64,000 bases of DNA from Colwellia sp. TT2012 (GTDB lineage: Bacteria; Pseudomonadota; Gammaproteobacteria; Enterobacterales; Alteromonadaceae). The notes below the pieces were generated by a model. It saw only the letters and a program-made list of their open reading frames with translations. It was not told where the DNA came from and made no database searches. The stretch covers positions 248,001 to 312,000 of the forward strand of contig NZ_LJYX01000006.1 in the NCBI RefSeq assembly GCF_001440345.1, given 5' to 3'. How positions within the stretch are numbered: position 1 is the stretch's first letter; the number at the start of each line of letters is the position of its first letter. Made by a program: the position numbers and the translations under genes. This document shows positions 43,945 to 54,973 of this stretch, piece after piece.

Positions 43945-45204
43945 ATGATAAATTTTAAACAATGGCAAACTCTTTATATCAATGTAAATCTAGCCACCAT
44001 GACTGATGGCAGCAATAGCTACGGTGAAATTACTCAAGCAGCATTAGCAATCAGTGATGGTAAAATTGCTTGGTTAGGCAAAGAAAGTGACTTGCCGGAC
44101 GCTTTATTAGCTAAAGATAGCAACAGCTCGAGTCAGGCAGCAATTGATATTATCGATGGTAAAGGGCAATGGTTAACGCCAGGTTTAATCGATTGTCATA
44201 CTCACCTTGTTTATGGTGGTAACCGTGCCAATGAATTTGAAATGCGCTTACAAGGCAAAAGCTATGAAGAAATAGCTAACGCTGGCGGTGGTATCGTCTC
44301 CACTGTGGCAGCTACGCGTAAGGCTAGTGAGCAAGAATTACTCGCCAGCGCTTTGCCGCGTTTAACCGCTTTGCATCAACAAGGTGTCACTACCGTTGAA
44401 ATTAAATCAGGTTATGGTTTAGATACGGTTAACGAAATTAAAATGTTAAAAGTCGCTGGCCTGTTAGCGGCTGAACTGCCAGTGACCATCAAGCGTACTT
44501 TTCTTGGCGCCCATGCTTTGCCGACTGAGTATAAAGATAATGCCGATGGCTACCTTGATCTTGTTTGCAATGAAATGTTGCCGCAAGTTGTTAAGGAAAA
44601 CTTAGCCGACGCTGTTGATGTGTTTTGTGAAGGTATAGGCTTTACACTTGAGCAAACCAAGCGTGTTTTTGATGCCGCCCAAGCGCATAACTTACCGATT
44701 AAAGTTCATGCCGAGCAATTATCTAACCTCGGTGCTTCTGAGCTTGCGGCAAACTATGATGCCTTGTCTTCTGATCATATTGAGTTCTTAGATGAAGCCG
44801 GCATTAAAGCGATGAAAAAATCAGGCATGACCGCAGTATTATTACCCGGTGCTTTTTACTTCCTGCGTGAGACACAATTACCACCAATAGACTTGCTTCG
44901 TAAACATCAAGTACCTATGGCCGTGGCCACCGATGCCAACCCAGGCACCTCTCCCATTCATAATATTCATTTGATGCTTAATATGGCCTGTACCTTATTT
45001 AAGTTAACACCAAGCGAGGCATTGGCAGGTATTACTTGTTATGGCGCTAAAGCATTAGGACTGACAGATTCTAAAGGTCAGCTTGCAGTTGGCTATGATG
45101 CGGATATTGCGCTATGGAATATCGAGCAACCGGCAGAGCTGTGTTATCAGTTTGGCGTCAACCCACTAGCGGCTCTGTACCAAGCAGGAAAAAGAGTTAT
45201 TTAG
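43945..45204 (+). CDS. hutI: Imidazolonepropionase
   Basis: 419 residues from the ATG at 43945. The longer frame starts at a GTG at 43903 and is not supported by homologue length. Amidohydrolase features: [26 protein letters not shown], the metal ligands in [20 protein letters not shown] and [11 protein letters not shown]. It hydrolyses imidazolonepropionate to formiminoglutamate, the third hut step. No hutG or hutF lies nearby, so the last step is encoded elsewhere. Confidence 0.96.
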   Translation: MINFKQWQTLYINVNLATMTDGSNSYGEITQAALAISDGKIAWLGKESDLPDALLAKDSNSSSQAAIDIIDGKGQWLTPGLIDCHTHLVYGGNRANEFEMRLQGKSYEEIANAGGGIVSTVAATRKASEQELLASALPRLTALHQQGVTTVEIKSGYGLDTVNEIKMLKVAGLLAAELPVTIKRTFLGAHALPTEYKDNADGYLDLVCNEMLPQVVKENLADAVDVFCEGIGFTLEQTKRVFDAAQAHNLPIKVHAEQLSNLGASELAANYDALSSDHIEFLDEAGIKAMKKSGMTAVLLPGAFYFLRETQLPPIDLLRKHQVPMAVATDANPGTSPIHNIHLMLNMACTLFKLTPSEALAGITCYGAKALGLTDSKGQLAVGYDADIALWNIEQPAELCYQFGVNPLAALYQAGKRVI

Positions 45205-45260
45205 TTGCGCTAATTTCTTTGACGTTAAGCCACTAACCGCTTTGTAGCAAGCACTATGTA

Positions 45261-45977
45261 CTAAGCTGAGTGGCTCGTTATTTGTTGTAAATATTGCCTA
45301 GCTTGAGCGGGGTTGTTGGCAAAAATTCCATCTACCCCTAATGCTTTCATCTTTTTAATGTCAGGTAATTTATCCACAATATAAACATAAACCTTTAGCC
45401 CTCGTTGGTGAGCATCACTAACAAACTCAGCACTAACATAGTCGACCACAATATGGACGGAATAAGCGGCTAACTGCTCCGCAAATTTAGCATGTTCTAG
45501 TGGCAGGCAAGCGGTTAAGGCACCAAGATTAAACTCAGGCCTATGGCGATAGATTACTTGTAATAAGTGATGGTTAAATGAGGATAGTAGTATTTTATTA
45601 AAGTCTAATTTAAGCACAGCCTTAGCATCATCTAAGTATTGGAATAAGAGTGAAAGATCTTCTATTGCAATACCTTTGAGCTCAATATTAATAATGCATT
45701 GCTGAGCAACTACCGCTAAAGCTTCGTCTAGGGTGGGAATTACCGCTCCGTTACCCGCATCAAGTTGGCGTAATTGGACAAAGTTATGCGCTATTAATAA
45801 ACCACTTCCTGAGGTGGTGCGCTCAAGATAGCGATCATGTATAACCATTAACTTGCCATCTACCTGATGGATATCAAATTCAACTGCAACGGTATCAGCC
45901 GTACATGCGGCGTTCAATGCTGGTAGGGTGTTTTCTGGTTCAAGGGCACTGGCGCCGCGATGTGCAAAAATTAGCAT
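45261..45977 (-). CDS. Cytoplasmic glycerophosphodiester phosphodiesterase
   Basis: 238 residues from the ATG at 45977 (MLIFAHRGASALEPENTL). The longer frame to 46052 has no homologous extension. Catalytic motif HRGA...PENT, then EFDIHQVDGKLMVIHD and NIELKG; the final block is KALGVDGIFANNP. No signal peptide, so it resembles the UgpQ type that releases glycerol-3-phosphate from deacylated phospholipids inside the cell. Divergent from rluF with 90 bases between starts. Confidence 0.92.
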   Translation of the reverse strand: MLIFAHRGASALEPENTLPALNAACTADTVAVEFDIHQVDGKLMVIHDRYLERTTSGSGLLIAHNFVQLRQLDAGNGAVIPTLDEALAVVAQQCIINIELKGIAIEDLSLLFQYLDDAKAVLKLDFNKILLSSFNHHLLQVIYRHRPEFNLGALTACLPLEHAKFAEQLAAYSVHIVVDYVSAEFVSDAHQRGLKVYVYIVDKLPDIKKMKALGVDGIFANNPAQARQYLQQITSHSA

Positions 45978-46066
45978 AGTGTTTTGCAGATGATTAATAC
46001 ATTGGTGATACTTTTGAGTATAATAGTGATAATTAAAAATGCACCAAAACATAAGTAGCGATTACA

Positions 46067-47029
46067 TTGACCACATCAATCTTCCCAAAACGTTTAAACA
46101 AATACATTAGTGATTCTGGTTTCTGTTCGCGCCGTAGTGCCGATAAAATGATAGAAGATAACCGTGTCACCATTAATGATAAAGTGCCAGAGCTAGGTAC
46201 CAAGGTGTTAGAGGGGGATGTCGTTAAAGTAGATGGCTATAATATCGAGCCAATTAGTGATGATAAATCGGATCGTATCTATATAGCTTATAACAAGCCT
46301 ACTGGTATTACCTGTACTACGGAGAAGCATGTCAGAGGCAATATTATCGATGCTATTGGTCATAAAAAACGCATATTTCCTATTGGTCGTTTAGATAAAC
46401 CCTCTGAAGGTTTGATCTTTCTCACCAGTGATGGTGATATTGTTAATAAGATATTAAGGGCAGAAAATGCCCACGATAAAGAATATATAGTGACAGTGGA
46501 TAAACCCATCAGCGAACGCTTTATTTTGCGTATGTCTCGTGGTGTACCTATTCTAGGCACCATTACTAAACCTTGTATTGTGCGGGTGGAAAGTCGTTTT
46601 GTTTTCACTATTGTATTAACTCAGGGGTTAAATCGTCAAATTCGCCGCATGTGTGAATACCTTGATTATGAAGTGCTAAAACTTAAACGTTCACGTATTA
46701 TGAACGTTGAACTGGGCAATTTAAGTCCAGGGCAGTGGCGAGATTTAACGAAGGAGGAAATGGCAGAAATTAATGCTGCGGTGCAGCACTCTAGTAAAAC
46801 CGCGATTGATACCGCTCAGCCTAAAGCGCCATTAGATATGGATCAACTGACAAAAAAAATAGATGAAGACCTTAATATAAGTCAGTCGACTCCGTATCTG
46901 TACACGCCTAAAAAAACCACAGCAACTAATCAAGATACAGCCAAAAAATTGAGCCCTAGTGATATCTGGCCTACTCATGATAGTAAACCAGCAGAGAGAA
47001 ATACGCTTAAACTAAACCCTAAGAAGTAG
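46067..47029 (+). CDS. rluF: 23S rRNA pseudouridine synthase, RluF type
   Basis: 320 residues starting with TTG at 46067; no ATG lies before the S4 domain. S4 RNA-binding domain at 8-60 (KRLNKYISDSGFCSRRSADKMI). The catalytic domain has the active Asp in PIGRLDKPSEGLIFLT, plus LNRQIRRMCEYLDYEVLKLKRSRI. It matches RluF, which modifies U2604 of 23S rRNA. The tail after residue 240 is low-complexity and Lys/Thr/Pro-rich. Confidence 0.9.
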   Translation: MTTSIFPKRLNKYISDSGFCSRRSADKMIEDNRVTINDKVPELGTKVLEGDVVKVDGYNIEPISDDKSDRIYIAYNKPTGITCTTEKHVRGNIIDAIGHKKRIFPIGRLDKPSEGLIFLTSDGDIVNKILRAENAHDKEYIVTVDKPISERFILRMSRGVPILGTITKPCIVRVESRFVFTIVLTQGLNRQIRRMCEYLDYEVLKLKRSRIMNVELGNLSPGQWRDLTKEEMAEINAAVQHSSKTAIDTAQPKAPLDMDQLTKKIDEDLNISQSTPYLYTPKKTTATNQDTAKKLSPSDIWPTHDSKPAERNTLKLNPKK

Positions 47030-47070
47030 GTTTAGTGGGCTTTTTCCATGGAATTCACCTCAATATATAT

Positions 47071-47153
47071 ATACCCGTAACCATTCAAGATGCCTATTTC
47101 AGAGTGCTTGAGCAATTTCAATTCAAGGCGCTGTGATGAAATAATGGTTGTTC
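47071..47153 (-). repeat. Dispersed palindromic intergenic repeat, copy B
   Basis: The reverse complement, from ACAACCATTATTTCATCACA through CTCAAGCACTCTGAAA to GAATGGTTACGGGTATA, matches copy C (54771-54918) with few changes. It lies just after rluF. Confidence 0.85.
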
Positions 47154-47194
47154 AGGAGAATATGCTCAGGATAATTGCTCCTGCATTATCTCAT
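47152..47194 (+). repeat. 43-bp dispersed repeat, second copy
   Basis: Matches the reverse complement of 21570-21612 at 39 of 43 positions. It follows directly on copy B of the palindromic repeat, so this intergenic region is a mosaic of repeat units. Confidence 0.75.
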
Positions 47195-47203
47195 GAACTA
47201 AAA

Positions 47204-47371
47204 ATGTTCACTGCCGCACAACTAGCGCGAACAAGTTCCCGCCTACGGGGTTCACCACAGGCAGCTTAGAAATATCGCCACGCATTGAAAAAGGCTAACG
47301 GATGCTAAAAACAATACTCTATGTTCACTGCCGCACAACTAGCGCGAATAAGTTCTCGCCTACGGGGTTCA
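47204..47371 (+). repeat. 51-bp direct repeat pair
   Basis: ATGTTCACTGCCGCACAACT opens both 47204-47254 and 47321-47371, and the 51-bp units differ at only two positions (AACAAGTTCCCG versus AATAAGTTCTCG). Each ends CGCCTACGGGGTTCA. No ORF runs through them. Confidence 0.85.
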
Positions 47372-47697
47372 GGTAGCTTAATAAGTATGAGATAACAATG
47401 AGTAATTATAGTGACGCTTAAGTATTAGACTTTAGCCTAATACTTAGTCAATTGATTGATGCCTTTAGATAAGTTGATAAAGAAATTTTTAAAAATATTA
47501 TTGAAAAGTACATGTCTGCCGATAAATATAATAACCACTACTACCTCGTAAGTAGTGGTTACTCACCTAAGAAAATAAGAATTTAATCAATGTTTACCGA
47601 CAGAAAATTAATAGTTGCCTACAATTATTTATTAATCATTTGGTGACATTTATTGCTTTAAATGAAAAATATCCCTTACCAGTTTGGAGAGAAATTA
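47372..47697. other. Region upstream of the chemotaxis receptor
   Basis: No gene seen. TAACCACTACT (47532-47542) and AGTAGTGGTTA (47551-47561) form a perfect 11-bp hairpin without a T tract. The MCP promoter should lie between this and 47690. Confidence 0.5.
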
Positions 47698-49353
47698 ATG
47701 GCTTTTTTAAGTAATGTTTCAGTAAAGATGAAAATAAGTTTGTTAACTGGGGTTTTGCTATTAGCACTTATTTCAGTAGCTAGCTTTTCTATTATGCAAC
47801 TTTTATTAATTAAGAGTGCTTTTATGCAATTCAGTCAAAGTGCCGTTGTATTAGAAACAACCATTCTAGAAGTAAATCGTGATTTGAATTATGTCTCGCG
47901 TTTAACGCGTAGCATTATGCTAGGAGATAATTATCAAAAAAACCACAATAAGCTTGAGCAGAGAATCAATGATATTTCTGGACACTTTGATAAATTAGCT
48001 CATACCGTAAAAATTGTTAGTGATGAACAAGTTAAATCTCAGTTGACTTCTTTAACATTAAAGTCGAAGCAGTCGACAATGAAATTCTTAAACGAAAGCT
48101 TACGTTTAATGAATACGCTGTCGGAAACAAGTAGCATATCAGAACAGCAAGCAGCGTGGAAAAAGTATAAAAAGGAGTTCAGTCCGCTAGCGAACAGTTC
48201 TAGAACGGACTTTGCCTCATTAAGGACGTTGGTTGATAACAATAAAGTCGTTATTTATCAGACCTCAGCAGATGCAGTCGAATCATCGTTGTCCGTGACA
48301 ATAATCATTTCAATTACCGCTGTTTTAGTGTCAGTGCTACTTGGTTTTTTTACCATGAAAAGTATCATTACCCCACTTGAGAAGCTTAGACGTGCCTTTG
48401 AAGAAATTGAGTCTAGCTCTAACTTAACTATTCGTACTAACGTTGATTCTGGTGATGAGCTTGGCGCAGTAAGTAGGGCTTTTGATTCATTATTACAAAA
48501 ATTTCATCATACCCTAACGGAGGTGGTTAGTATTGTTAATCGCTTACATAATGCCTCAAACCAATTGGCCAACTCTAGTGAAACCACCAGCTCACATATA
48601 CGAAGTCAACGTCTGGAAACGGATATGGTTGCTACAGCTATGAATGAAATGGCAATGACAGCACAAGAAATTGCACAAAATGCTGCTAATACGGCTACAG
48701 GTGCAGAAGATGCTAACCAACAGGCGCTGCAAGGACGTGAGATAGTTTCAAATACAGTTAAGGGTATCTCTGATTTAGCATCAGGCATTCAAACGGCCTC
48801 AGAATCAATTGATAAAGTATCTAGTGATAGCCAAGAGATAGGTCGGGTTTTAGATGTCATTAAAGGTATTGCTGAGCAAACTAACTTACTCGCATTAAAT
48901 GCTGCTATTGAAGCTGCAAGGGCAGGAGAACAGGGGCGTGGTTTTGCTGTAGTTGCTGATGAAGTTAGATCATTAGCATCTCGCACAGAAACTTCTACGC
49001 AAGAGATTCAACAGATGATTGAGCGCTTACAACAAGGCTCAGAACATGCAGTAATACTGATGAAAAAGAGTAATCAACAAGTGGAGAAGTCTGTTGAGCA
49101 AGCTAGCTCAGCGGGTGATGCACTGCAGAAGATTACAGAATCTGTTGCCTCCATAAATAATATGGCGGCGCAAATTGCTACTGCTGCAGAAGAGCAAACG
49201 AGTGTTAACGAGGAGATTAATCGTAATATTACTAACATTTCAACTATATCAGATAGTACTTCTGTTGAAGCTGAAAATACTCAGCACTCAAGTAAAGAGT
49301 TGGCTGAGCTGGCGAATAATTTGAATTTATTAGTGTCGGAATTCAAAGTATAA
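47698..49353 (+). CDS. Methyl-accepting chemotaxis protein
   Basis: 551 residues from the ATG at 47698, which has GGAGAG 6-11 bases upstream; an earlier ATG at 47662 lacks one. One transmembrane segment near the N-terminus and a second near residues 200-220 frame a periplasmic helical sensor domain of about 150 residues. A HAMP domain ([24 protein letters not shown]) and a long signalling hairpin follow, with the invariant tip [34 protein letters not shown]. The ligand is unknown. No chemotaxis genes lie nearby. Confidence 0.95.
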   Translation: MAFLSNVSVKMKISLLTGVLLLALISVASFSIMQLLLIKSAFMQFSQSAVVLETTILEVNRDLNYVSRLTRSIMLGDNYQKNHNKLEQRINDISGHFDKLAHTVKIVSDEQVKSQLTSLTLKSKQSTMKFLNESLRLMNTLSETSSISEQQAAWKKYKKEFSPLANSSRTDFASLRTLVDNNKVVIYQTSADAVESSLSVTIIISITAVLVSVLLGFFTMKSIITPLEKLRRAFEEIESSSNLTIRTNVDSGDELGAVSRAFDSLLQKFHHTLTEVVSIVNRLHNASNQLANSSETTSSHIRSQRLETDMVATAMNEMAMTAQEIAQNAANTATGAEDANQQALQGREIVSNTVKGISDLASGIQTASESIDKVSSDSQEIGRVLDVIKGIAEQTNLLALNAAIEAARAGEQGRGFAVVADEVRSLASRTETSTQEIQQMIERLQQGSEHAVILMKKSNQQVEKSVEQASSAGDALQKITESVASINNMAAQIATAAEEQTSVNEEINRNITNISTISDSTSVEAENTQHSSKELAELANNLNLLVSEFKV

Positions 49354-49413
49354 AGACTTTGTTTAATTAGCGTATGAGTACTTTAACATACGCTATTATT
49401 TGCAAGGATTAGC

Positions 49414-49947
49414 TTAGCTATTCAATGACATTTGATAATGAACCGCATCAAAATCGCCGATGGGATCAGTATGTAAATAAGCTCTGACAAAGCTCATGCC
49501 CATTTTTTTCATCACGCCGATTGAACCGGCATTATCGGCAACAGCTAGCGCCGAAACATGGCTAACATCCGTATTCGCGACCACGGCGTTTTTAACGGCT
49601 TCTGTGGCGTAACCCTTGCCCCAAGTGCTTTGGAAAAAACGCCAGCCTAATTCTAAATCTTTAACGTTGGGCGAGTCAGTAAAAAATGCCATAGGGCGGA
49701 TTAATACCCAGCCTAAATACTCATCGGTTAATTTGTTGGATACTTGCCAAATTCCCCAGCCTAACTTGCTATCACGGTATTTCTCCATCCTAGGGATAAA
49801 AACACTATTAACTTGCTCCATACTAGTTGGCTTACCACCGTTCAGATATTTCATCACTTGTGGGTCTTGATCTATCTGCCACAAGGCTTGGGCATCTTGA
49901 GCGTCCATTAGCCTAAATTTAAGGCGTTCACTATTGTTGATATGCAT
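49414..49947 (-). CDS. GNAT acetyltransferase, RimJ/RimL-like
   Basis: 177 residues from the ATG at 49947, with AGG upstream. Pattern: RLKFRLMDAQDAQALWQIDQD, LGWRFFQSTWGKGYATEAVKNAV (acetyl-CoA loop) and VADNAGSIGVMKKMGM. This is the Acetyltransf_3 type that acts on protein N-termini or small amines; the substrate is unknown. The longer frame to 49983 runs into the uvrA terminator and is not preferred. Confidence 0.88.
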   Translation of the reverse strand: MHINNSERLKFRLMDAQDAQALWQIDQDPQVMKYLNGGKPTSMEQVNSVFIPRMEKYRDSKLGWGIWQVSNKLTDEYLGWVLIRPMAFFTDSPNVKDLELGWRFFQSTWGKGYATEAVKNAVVANTDVSHVSALAVADNAGSIGVMKKMGMSFVRAYLHTDPIGDFDAVHYQMSLNS

Positions 49948-49976
49948 AATAAACCTGTTGAGAAAGGATAAGAAAG

Positions 49977-50007
49977 CAAGCATAACGGAGAACGTCCGTT
50001 ATGCTTG
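49977..50007 (-). terminator. Terminator of uvrA
   Basis: CAAGCATAACGGA (49977-49989) and TCCGTTATGCTTG (49995-50007) form a perfect 13-bp stem, eight bases past the uvrA stop, followed on the minus strand by a T/C-rich tract. Confidence 0.8.
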
Positions 50008-50014
50008 GTTGGTA

Positions 50015-52846
50015 TTAGGATTTTTGCAGTAAGGGTTTTAAAAATCTCGCCGTATGTGAAGTTTTATGATCAGCTACCTGCTCGGGTGTGCCAGCCACTA
50101 ATATTTCACCACCACCGGCACCACCTTCTGGACCTAAATCAATGATCCAGTCGGCAGTTTTTATCACATCTAAGTTATGCTCAATCACCACTACGGTATT
50201 ACCATGGTCACGTAATCGATGAATAACATGCAGTAATTGTTTTATATCGTGAAAATGTAAACCCGTGGTCGGCTCATCTAAAATATATAAGGTTTTGCCA
50301 GTATCTCGTTTAGATAACTCTTTTGATAGTTTAATGCGCTGGGCTTCACCACCAGAGAGGGTTACTGCCGATTGGCCCAATTTTATATAACTTAAGCCAA
50401 CATCCATTAAGGTTTGCAACTTGCGCTTTATCGACGGGATGGCCTGGTAAAATTCAAAGGCATCTTCAATGGTCATATCCAATACTTGATGGATATTTTT
50501 ACCCTTGTACAATACTTCTAAGGTCTCACGGTTATAGCGCTTACACTTACAGACATCACAGGGCACGTAAACATCAGGTAAAAAGTGCATTTCAACCTTG
50601 ATCATGCCATCACCTTGGCAAGCTTCACAGCGACCGCCTTTAACATTAAAGCTAAAACGTCCTGACTTATAACCCCGTGAACGTGATTCTTGTGTGGCGG
50701 CAAAGATGTCACGTACCGCGGTAAATATGCCGGTATAAGTGGCCGGGTTTGAACGTGGCGTTCTACCAATCGGGCTTTGATCAATGTCGATAACTTTATC
50801 TAAATGCTCTAAACCGTGAATGCTTTTATAGGGGGCAGGCTCATCAATGGTGGCACCATTTAGCTCAATATGAGCAAGTTTGTATAAGGTGTCGTTAATC
50901 AGTGTTGATTTTCCTGAGCCTGAAACCCCGGTAATACAGGTCATCAAACCGGTTGGAATCACTAAATTAACATTCTTTAAGTTGTTGCCGCTGGCACCTT
51001 TTAGCTCTATCACGGCTTTTTTATTAAAGGTATGACGCTTTTTTGGTATTTCAATTCTTTCTACGCCAGAAAGGTATCTACCCGTGAGTGACTCTTTACA
51101 GGCTAAAATATCCTCTACTGTGCCTTGGGCGATAATTTCACCGCCATGTACTCCAGCTCCAGGGCCTATATCAATGATGTGATCAGCCGCGCGAATGGCC
51201 TCTTCATCATGCTCAACCACAATAACGGTATTACCTAAATCACGCAGGTGTATTAAGGTGCTAAGCAAGCGTTCATTATCTCGTTGATGTAAGCCAATAG
51301 AGGGCTCATCTAGTACATACATAACGCCAACTAAACCTGCGCCAATTTGGCTTGCAAGGCGTATGCGTTGTGCTTCACCCCCCGATAGGGTGTTAGCACC
51401 GCGTGATAAATTTAGGTAATTAAGGCCAACATTAACCAGAAAGCCTAAACGTTGGTTTATTTCTTTTAATATCTTCTCGGCTACTTGGCCTTTTTGACCG
51501 GTGAGGGTCAAACCTTGGAAAAAAGTGAGGGCATCACTGATGGATAATTCAGCGATAACCGGTAACGGCGTATCATCAATAAAGACATTACGGGCCTCTA
51601 ACCGTAAGCGACTACCATTACAGTCAGGACAATGATGTGAATTAAGATATTTGCCTAGCTCTTCACGCACCGAGTTGGACTCGGTTTCTTTATAGCGGCG
51701 CTGCATATTATTGATGATGCCTTCAAAGGGATGTTTACGCATCACCACATCACCACGGTCGTTCATATATTTAAATTCAATTTCTTGTTTACCACTACCA
51801 TAAAGTACAACTTTTTGCGCTTCCGCGGATAAGCTGTTAAAAGGTTTATCCACTTTAAAGTTATAATGTTCGGCCAACGCTTGTAGCATTTGAAAGTAAT
51901 AAAAATTACGTTTGTCCCAGCCACGGACCGCACCGTCAGCAAGGCTTAATTTTTCGTTGGCGATAACGCGACTACTATCGAAAAATTGTTCAATACCTAA
52001 ACCGTCACAGGTTTGACAAGCGCCGGCGGGATTATTAAAGGAGAATAAGCGCGGCTCTAATTCTTCCATGCTGTAACCACAATGTGAACAGGCAAAATTA
52101 GCCGAGAACAGTAACTCTTCTCGGTCTGGCTCATCCATAAAGGCAACTTTTGCGGTCCCCCCGGTTAAGCCTAAGGTTGTTTCAAAAGACTCAGAAAGGC
52201 GTAACTGAATCTCATCACGCACTTTTAAACGATCAACGACAACTTCTATGGTGTGTTTTTTCTGTAATTCTAATGGCGGAGGATCGGATAAGTCACAAAT
52301 TTCACCATCAATGCGGGCACGAATAAAACCTTGCGCGGCTAAGTTATCAAGCAGCTTTACATGTTCGCCTTTACGGTCTTGGATAATAGGAGCAAGTAGC
52401 ATCACTTTTGTGCCTTGTTCAAGGGCTAAAACCTTATCAACCATTTGTGAAACCGTTTGTGCTGCGAGTGCTTGACCATGCTCGGGACAACGCGGCTCAC
52501 CAACTCGGGCATAAAGTAAACGCAAGTAATCGTAAATCTCAGTGGTGGTTCCTACGGTTGAACGTGGATTATGAGAGGTTGATTTTTGTTCAATAGAAAT
52601 AGCCGGCGATAAACCTTCAATATGATCAACATCAGGTTTTTCCATTAACGATAAAAATTGACGGGCATAAGCTGAAAGCGACTCAACATAACGGCGTTGT
52701 CCTTCAGCGTAAAGCGTATCAAAGGCAAGAGAAGATTTTCCTGAGCCAGAAAGACCGGTAATAACCACGAGTTTATCTCGAGGAATTGTTAAACTAATGT
52801 CTTTGAGGTTGTGTGTGCGCGCCCCTCTGACTTCAATACTTTTCAT
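50015..52846 (-). CDS. uvrA: Excinuclease ABC subunit A
   Basis: 943 residues, the usual length. Two ATP-binding cassettes: Walker [36 protein letters not shown] near the N-terminus and [16 protein letters not shown] later; signature [14 protein letters not shown] and [15 protein letters not shown]. Zinc motifs CSHCG...CQTCDG and [27 protein letters not shown]. It finds DNA lesions and loads UvrB. Only 77 bases separate its start from the first in-frame codon of the divergent MFS gene. No LexA-type box was seen upstream. Confidence 0.98.
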   Translation of the reverse strand: MKSIEVRGARTHNLKDISLTIPRDKLVVITGLSGSGKSSLAFDTLYAEGQRRYVESLSAYARQFLSLMEKPDVDHIEGLSPAISIEQKSTSHNPRSTVGTTTEIYDYLRLLYARVGEPRCPEHGQALAAQTVSQMVDKVLALEQGTKVMLLAPIIQDRKGEHVKLLDNLAAQGFIRARIDGEICDLSDPPPLELQKKHTIEVVVDRLKVRDEIQLRLSESFETTLGLTGGTAKVAFMDEPDREELLFSANFACSHCGYSMEELEPRLFSFNNPAGACQTCDGLGIEQFFDSSRVIANEKLSLADGAVRGWDKRNFYYFQMLQALAEHYNFKVDKPFNSLSAEAQKVVLYGSGKQEIEFKYMNDRGDVVMRKHPFEGIINNMQRRYKETESNSVREELGKYLNSHHCPDCNGSRLRLEARNVFIDDTPLPVIAELSISDALTFFQGLTLTGQKGQVAEKILKEINQRLGFLVNVGLNYLNLSRGANTLSGGEAQRIRLASQIGAGLVGVMYVLDEPSIGLHQRDNERLLSTLIHLRDLGNTVIVVEHDEEAIRAADHIIDIGPGAGVHGGEIIAQGTVEDILACKESLTGRYLSGVERIEIPKKRHTFNKKAVIELKGASGNNLKNVNLVIPTGLMTCITGVSGSGKSTLINDTLYKLAHIELNGATIDEPAPYKSIHGLEHLDKVIDIDQSPIGRTPRSNPATYTGIFTAVRDIFAATQESRSRGYKSGRFSFNVKGGRCEACQGDGMIKVEMHFLPDVYVPCDVCKCKRYNRETLEVLYKGKNIHQVLDMTIEDAFEFYQAIPSIKRKLQTLMDVGLSYIKLGQSAVTLSGGEAQRIKLSKELSKRDTGKTLYILDEPTTGLHFHDIKQLLHVIHRLRDHGNTVVVIEHNLDVIKTADWIIDLGPEGGAGGGEILVAGTPEQVADHKTSHTARFLKPLLQKS

Positions 52847-53031
52847 GCGTTTTTTAAACTCAACTAGCGATAAAATAGAACCGACTATTATGTCATAAAA
52901 ACAACGCTATAAAAACTAGTCTCATGCTATTGCTCTTGTTTTCATCGTGGGCATTTTGTTGTGCAACTTTGCGTGTTAAACTAGCGGCCATTTTTCCTAG
53001 TTCTTCATTTTATTTAGGTTTTAGCAACGTT

Positions 53032-54396
53032 ATGAGTGTTTCAGGTTTAAACCGTATTGAGAAAATAGCCGCCATCACCTTAGCCAGTGTCTTTGGTGTG
53101 CGCATGTTAGGCTTATTCATGATACTACCCATCTTTGCCATCTATGGTGAGCAACTTACGGGATATAGCCCTATTTGGTTAGGATTAGCAATTGGCGCTT
53201 ATGGCTTAACGCAAGCTTTATTGCAAATACCTATGGGTATGCTTTCAGATAAGTTTGGTCGGAAACCCGTCATTCTGGCCGGTTTAGTGGTCTTTCTTAT
53301 TGGTAGTATTGTCGCGGCAATGTCCGAGACTATATATGGTGTCGTGCTCGGGCGAGCAATTCAAGGTATGGGCGCTATTGCTAGTGCAGTACTCGCCTTA
53401 GCGGCCGATTTAAGTCGTGAAGAGCAGCGACCCAAAGTGATGGCAACCATTGGCATGTTTATCGGTTTATCCTTCACCCTTGCCATGATTTTAGGGCCAA
53501 TAGTAGCTGATGTTGTCGGGTTAAGTGGTTTATTTTGGTTTACCGGTTTTCTGACCATTTTAGCCATGGCTATGATCCAATTTATGGTGCCTAACTCGGT
53601 GAATAAAGCTCCGCGTGGTGATCATGTCGCCTTACCAGCACAAATAAGCCGTTTAATACGTCATCCACAATTATCTCGATTAAATTGGGGCGTGTTCATT
53701 TTACATATGGCCTTAACAGCTTGTTTTGTTACCTTGCCGAAGCAGTTTGTTGCCAGTGGCTTGGCGCTGGAAAACCATTGGCAAATATACTTGCCGGCCT
53801 TACTCGGCTCTTTCTGTTTAATGGTGCCTTTTATGATTTTTGCCATTAAGAAGCAAAAAGAAAAACCTATGTTTAGCGCTGCTATTGCGCTATTAGCTTT
53901 GGCGCTATTTTTACTTTGGTTATTACCCAGTGGCTTTTGGAGTCTAATACTGTCAGTGGTGATGTTTTTCACCGCCTTTAACTATTTAGAAGCAACCATG
54001 CCGTCAATCTTATCTCGTATAGCGCCTGCCGGTGTTAAAGGTAGTGTTATGGGGGTTTATTCAAGTAGCCAGTTTTTAGGCGCGTTTGTCGGTGGTATTG
54101 TCGGTGGTTTTATTGCCAGTCAGTATGGCGAGCAAACTATTTTCTTAGTGATGGCTGTGGTCACTGTGATTTGGTTGTTATTAAGTTTTGGCATGCAGCC
54201 ATTAAAAAAATCAAAAAGTTTTAGCTTTGCCACCAATATTACCGGTGAAGAAGAAGCCAATAAAATGGCTGAACTATTAATTAATATGCCTGGCGTTATC
54301 GAAGCAACACTCGTTCATACTGAATCGGTTGCTTATTTAAAAGTGGATGATAAAAAGGTTGATTTAGTCGCGATTAAAGCCTTGCTACAAAGCTAG
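53032..54396 (+). CDS. yajR: MFS transporter of the YajR type
   Basis: 454 residues from the ATG at 53032, exactly the length of E. coli YajR; the frame extends 36 codons further upstream without homology. Twelve membrane segments; motif A in GMLSDKFGRKPVILAG; RAIQGMGAIASAVLALAADL. Residues about 385-454 form a soluble C-terminal domain (MAELLINMPGVIEATLVHTESVAYLKVDDKKVD), the ferredoxin-like YAM domain of YajR. Proton-driven export of an unknown compound from the inner membrane. Divergent from uvrA. Confidence 0.92.
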   Translation: MSVSGLNRIEKIAAITLASVFGVRMLGLFMILPIFAIYGEQLTGYSPIWLGLAIGAYGLTQALLQIPMGMLSDKFGRKPVILAGLVVFLIGSIVAAMSETIYGVVLGRAIQGMGAIASAVLALAADLSREEQRPKVMATIGMFIGLSFTLAMILGPIVADVVGLSGLFWFTGFLTILAMAMIQFMVPNSVNKAPRGDHVALPAQISRLIRHPQLSRLNWGVFILHMALTACFVTLPKQFVASGLALENHWQIYLPALLGSFCLMVPFMIFAIKKQKEKPMFSAAIALLALALFLLWLLPSGFWSLILSVVMFFTAFNYLEATMPSILSRIAPAGVKGSVMGVYSSSQFLGAFVGGIVGGFIASQYGEQTIFLVMAVVTVIWLLLSFGMQPLKKSKSFSFATNITGEEEANKMAELLINMPGVIEATLVHTESVAYLKVDDKKVDLVAIKALLQS

Positions 54397-54553
54397 GTCA
54401 GCGAGAGAGTTTTTCCTTGCCTAAAGGCATTTTAACTGCCACTGATATCCTTCATTTTGATTGGTAACGGCTATAGTCTAATCTCACCGAGCAAACGAGT
54501 AAAAGCACGCTAAACTAAGGGTTACCTTGTCCCTTAATTTAGCGAGTGCACTC

Positions 54554-54769
54554 ATGTCTAATCATCACACTTACAAAAAAATTGAAATGGTTGGTTCATC
54601 GACAACCAGTATCGAAGATGCTATAGAAAATGCCTTGGCTGAGTGCAATAAAACAGTCAGCAATATGGATTGGTTTGAGGTCACAGAAACCCGAGGTCAT
54701 ATTGTCAATGGCTCGGTCGGCCATTATCAAGTGACGTTGAAAATCGGTTTTAAAATAGTGTCTAGTTAA
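54554..54769 (+). CDS. Dodecin flavin-binding protein
   Basis: 71 residues from the ATG at 54554 (MSNHHTYKKIEMVGSSTTSIEDAIENAL...). The frame extends to a TTG at 54527 without need. The conserved MDWFEVTETRGHIVNGSVGHYQVTLKIGF is the dodecin core, with the flavin-stacking tryptophan and the Gln contacting the ring. Dodecins form hollow dodecamers that store or buffer flavin. Stands alone after yajR. Confidence 0.95.
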   Translation: MSNHHTYKKIEMVGSSTTSIEDAIENALAECNKTVSNMDWFEVTETRGHIVNGSVGHYQVTLKIGFKIVSS

Positions 54770-54770
54770 T

Positions 54771-54918
54771 ATATACCCATCGAAGCAGCGTTTGAGCAAC
54801 ATCACTTCGTCGTTGCTGTAACTCATAATGGAACAACCATTATTTCATCACAGCGCATTGAATTGACATTGCTCAAGCACTCTGAAACATGCATCTTGAA
54901 TGGTTACGGGTATAAGCC
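54771..54918 (+). repeat. Dispersed palindromic intergenic repeat, copy C (longest)
   Basis: The 148-base element starts directly after the dodecin stop and includes ACAACCATTATTTCATCACA, CTCAAGCACTCTGAAACATG and TTGAATGGTTACGGGTATAA. It shares its last 48 bases with copy A and most of its length, inverted, with copy B. Confidence 0.88.
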
Positions 54919-54973
54919 AACTCAGTTTTTATTTAACTTTGCTTTTCTCCGCTGAAGGAGGGATTTATTGAGC

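Noticed and set aside
52847-53031. SOS (LexA) box for uvrA
   Set aside because: No CTG-N10-CAG or CTGT-ACAG palindrome was found between uvrA and yajR; the same holds upstream of ssb.
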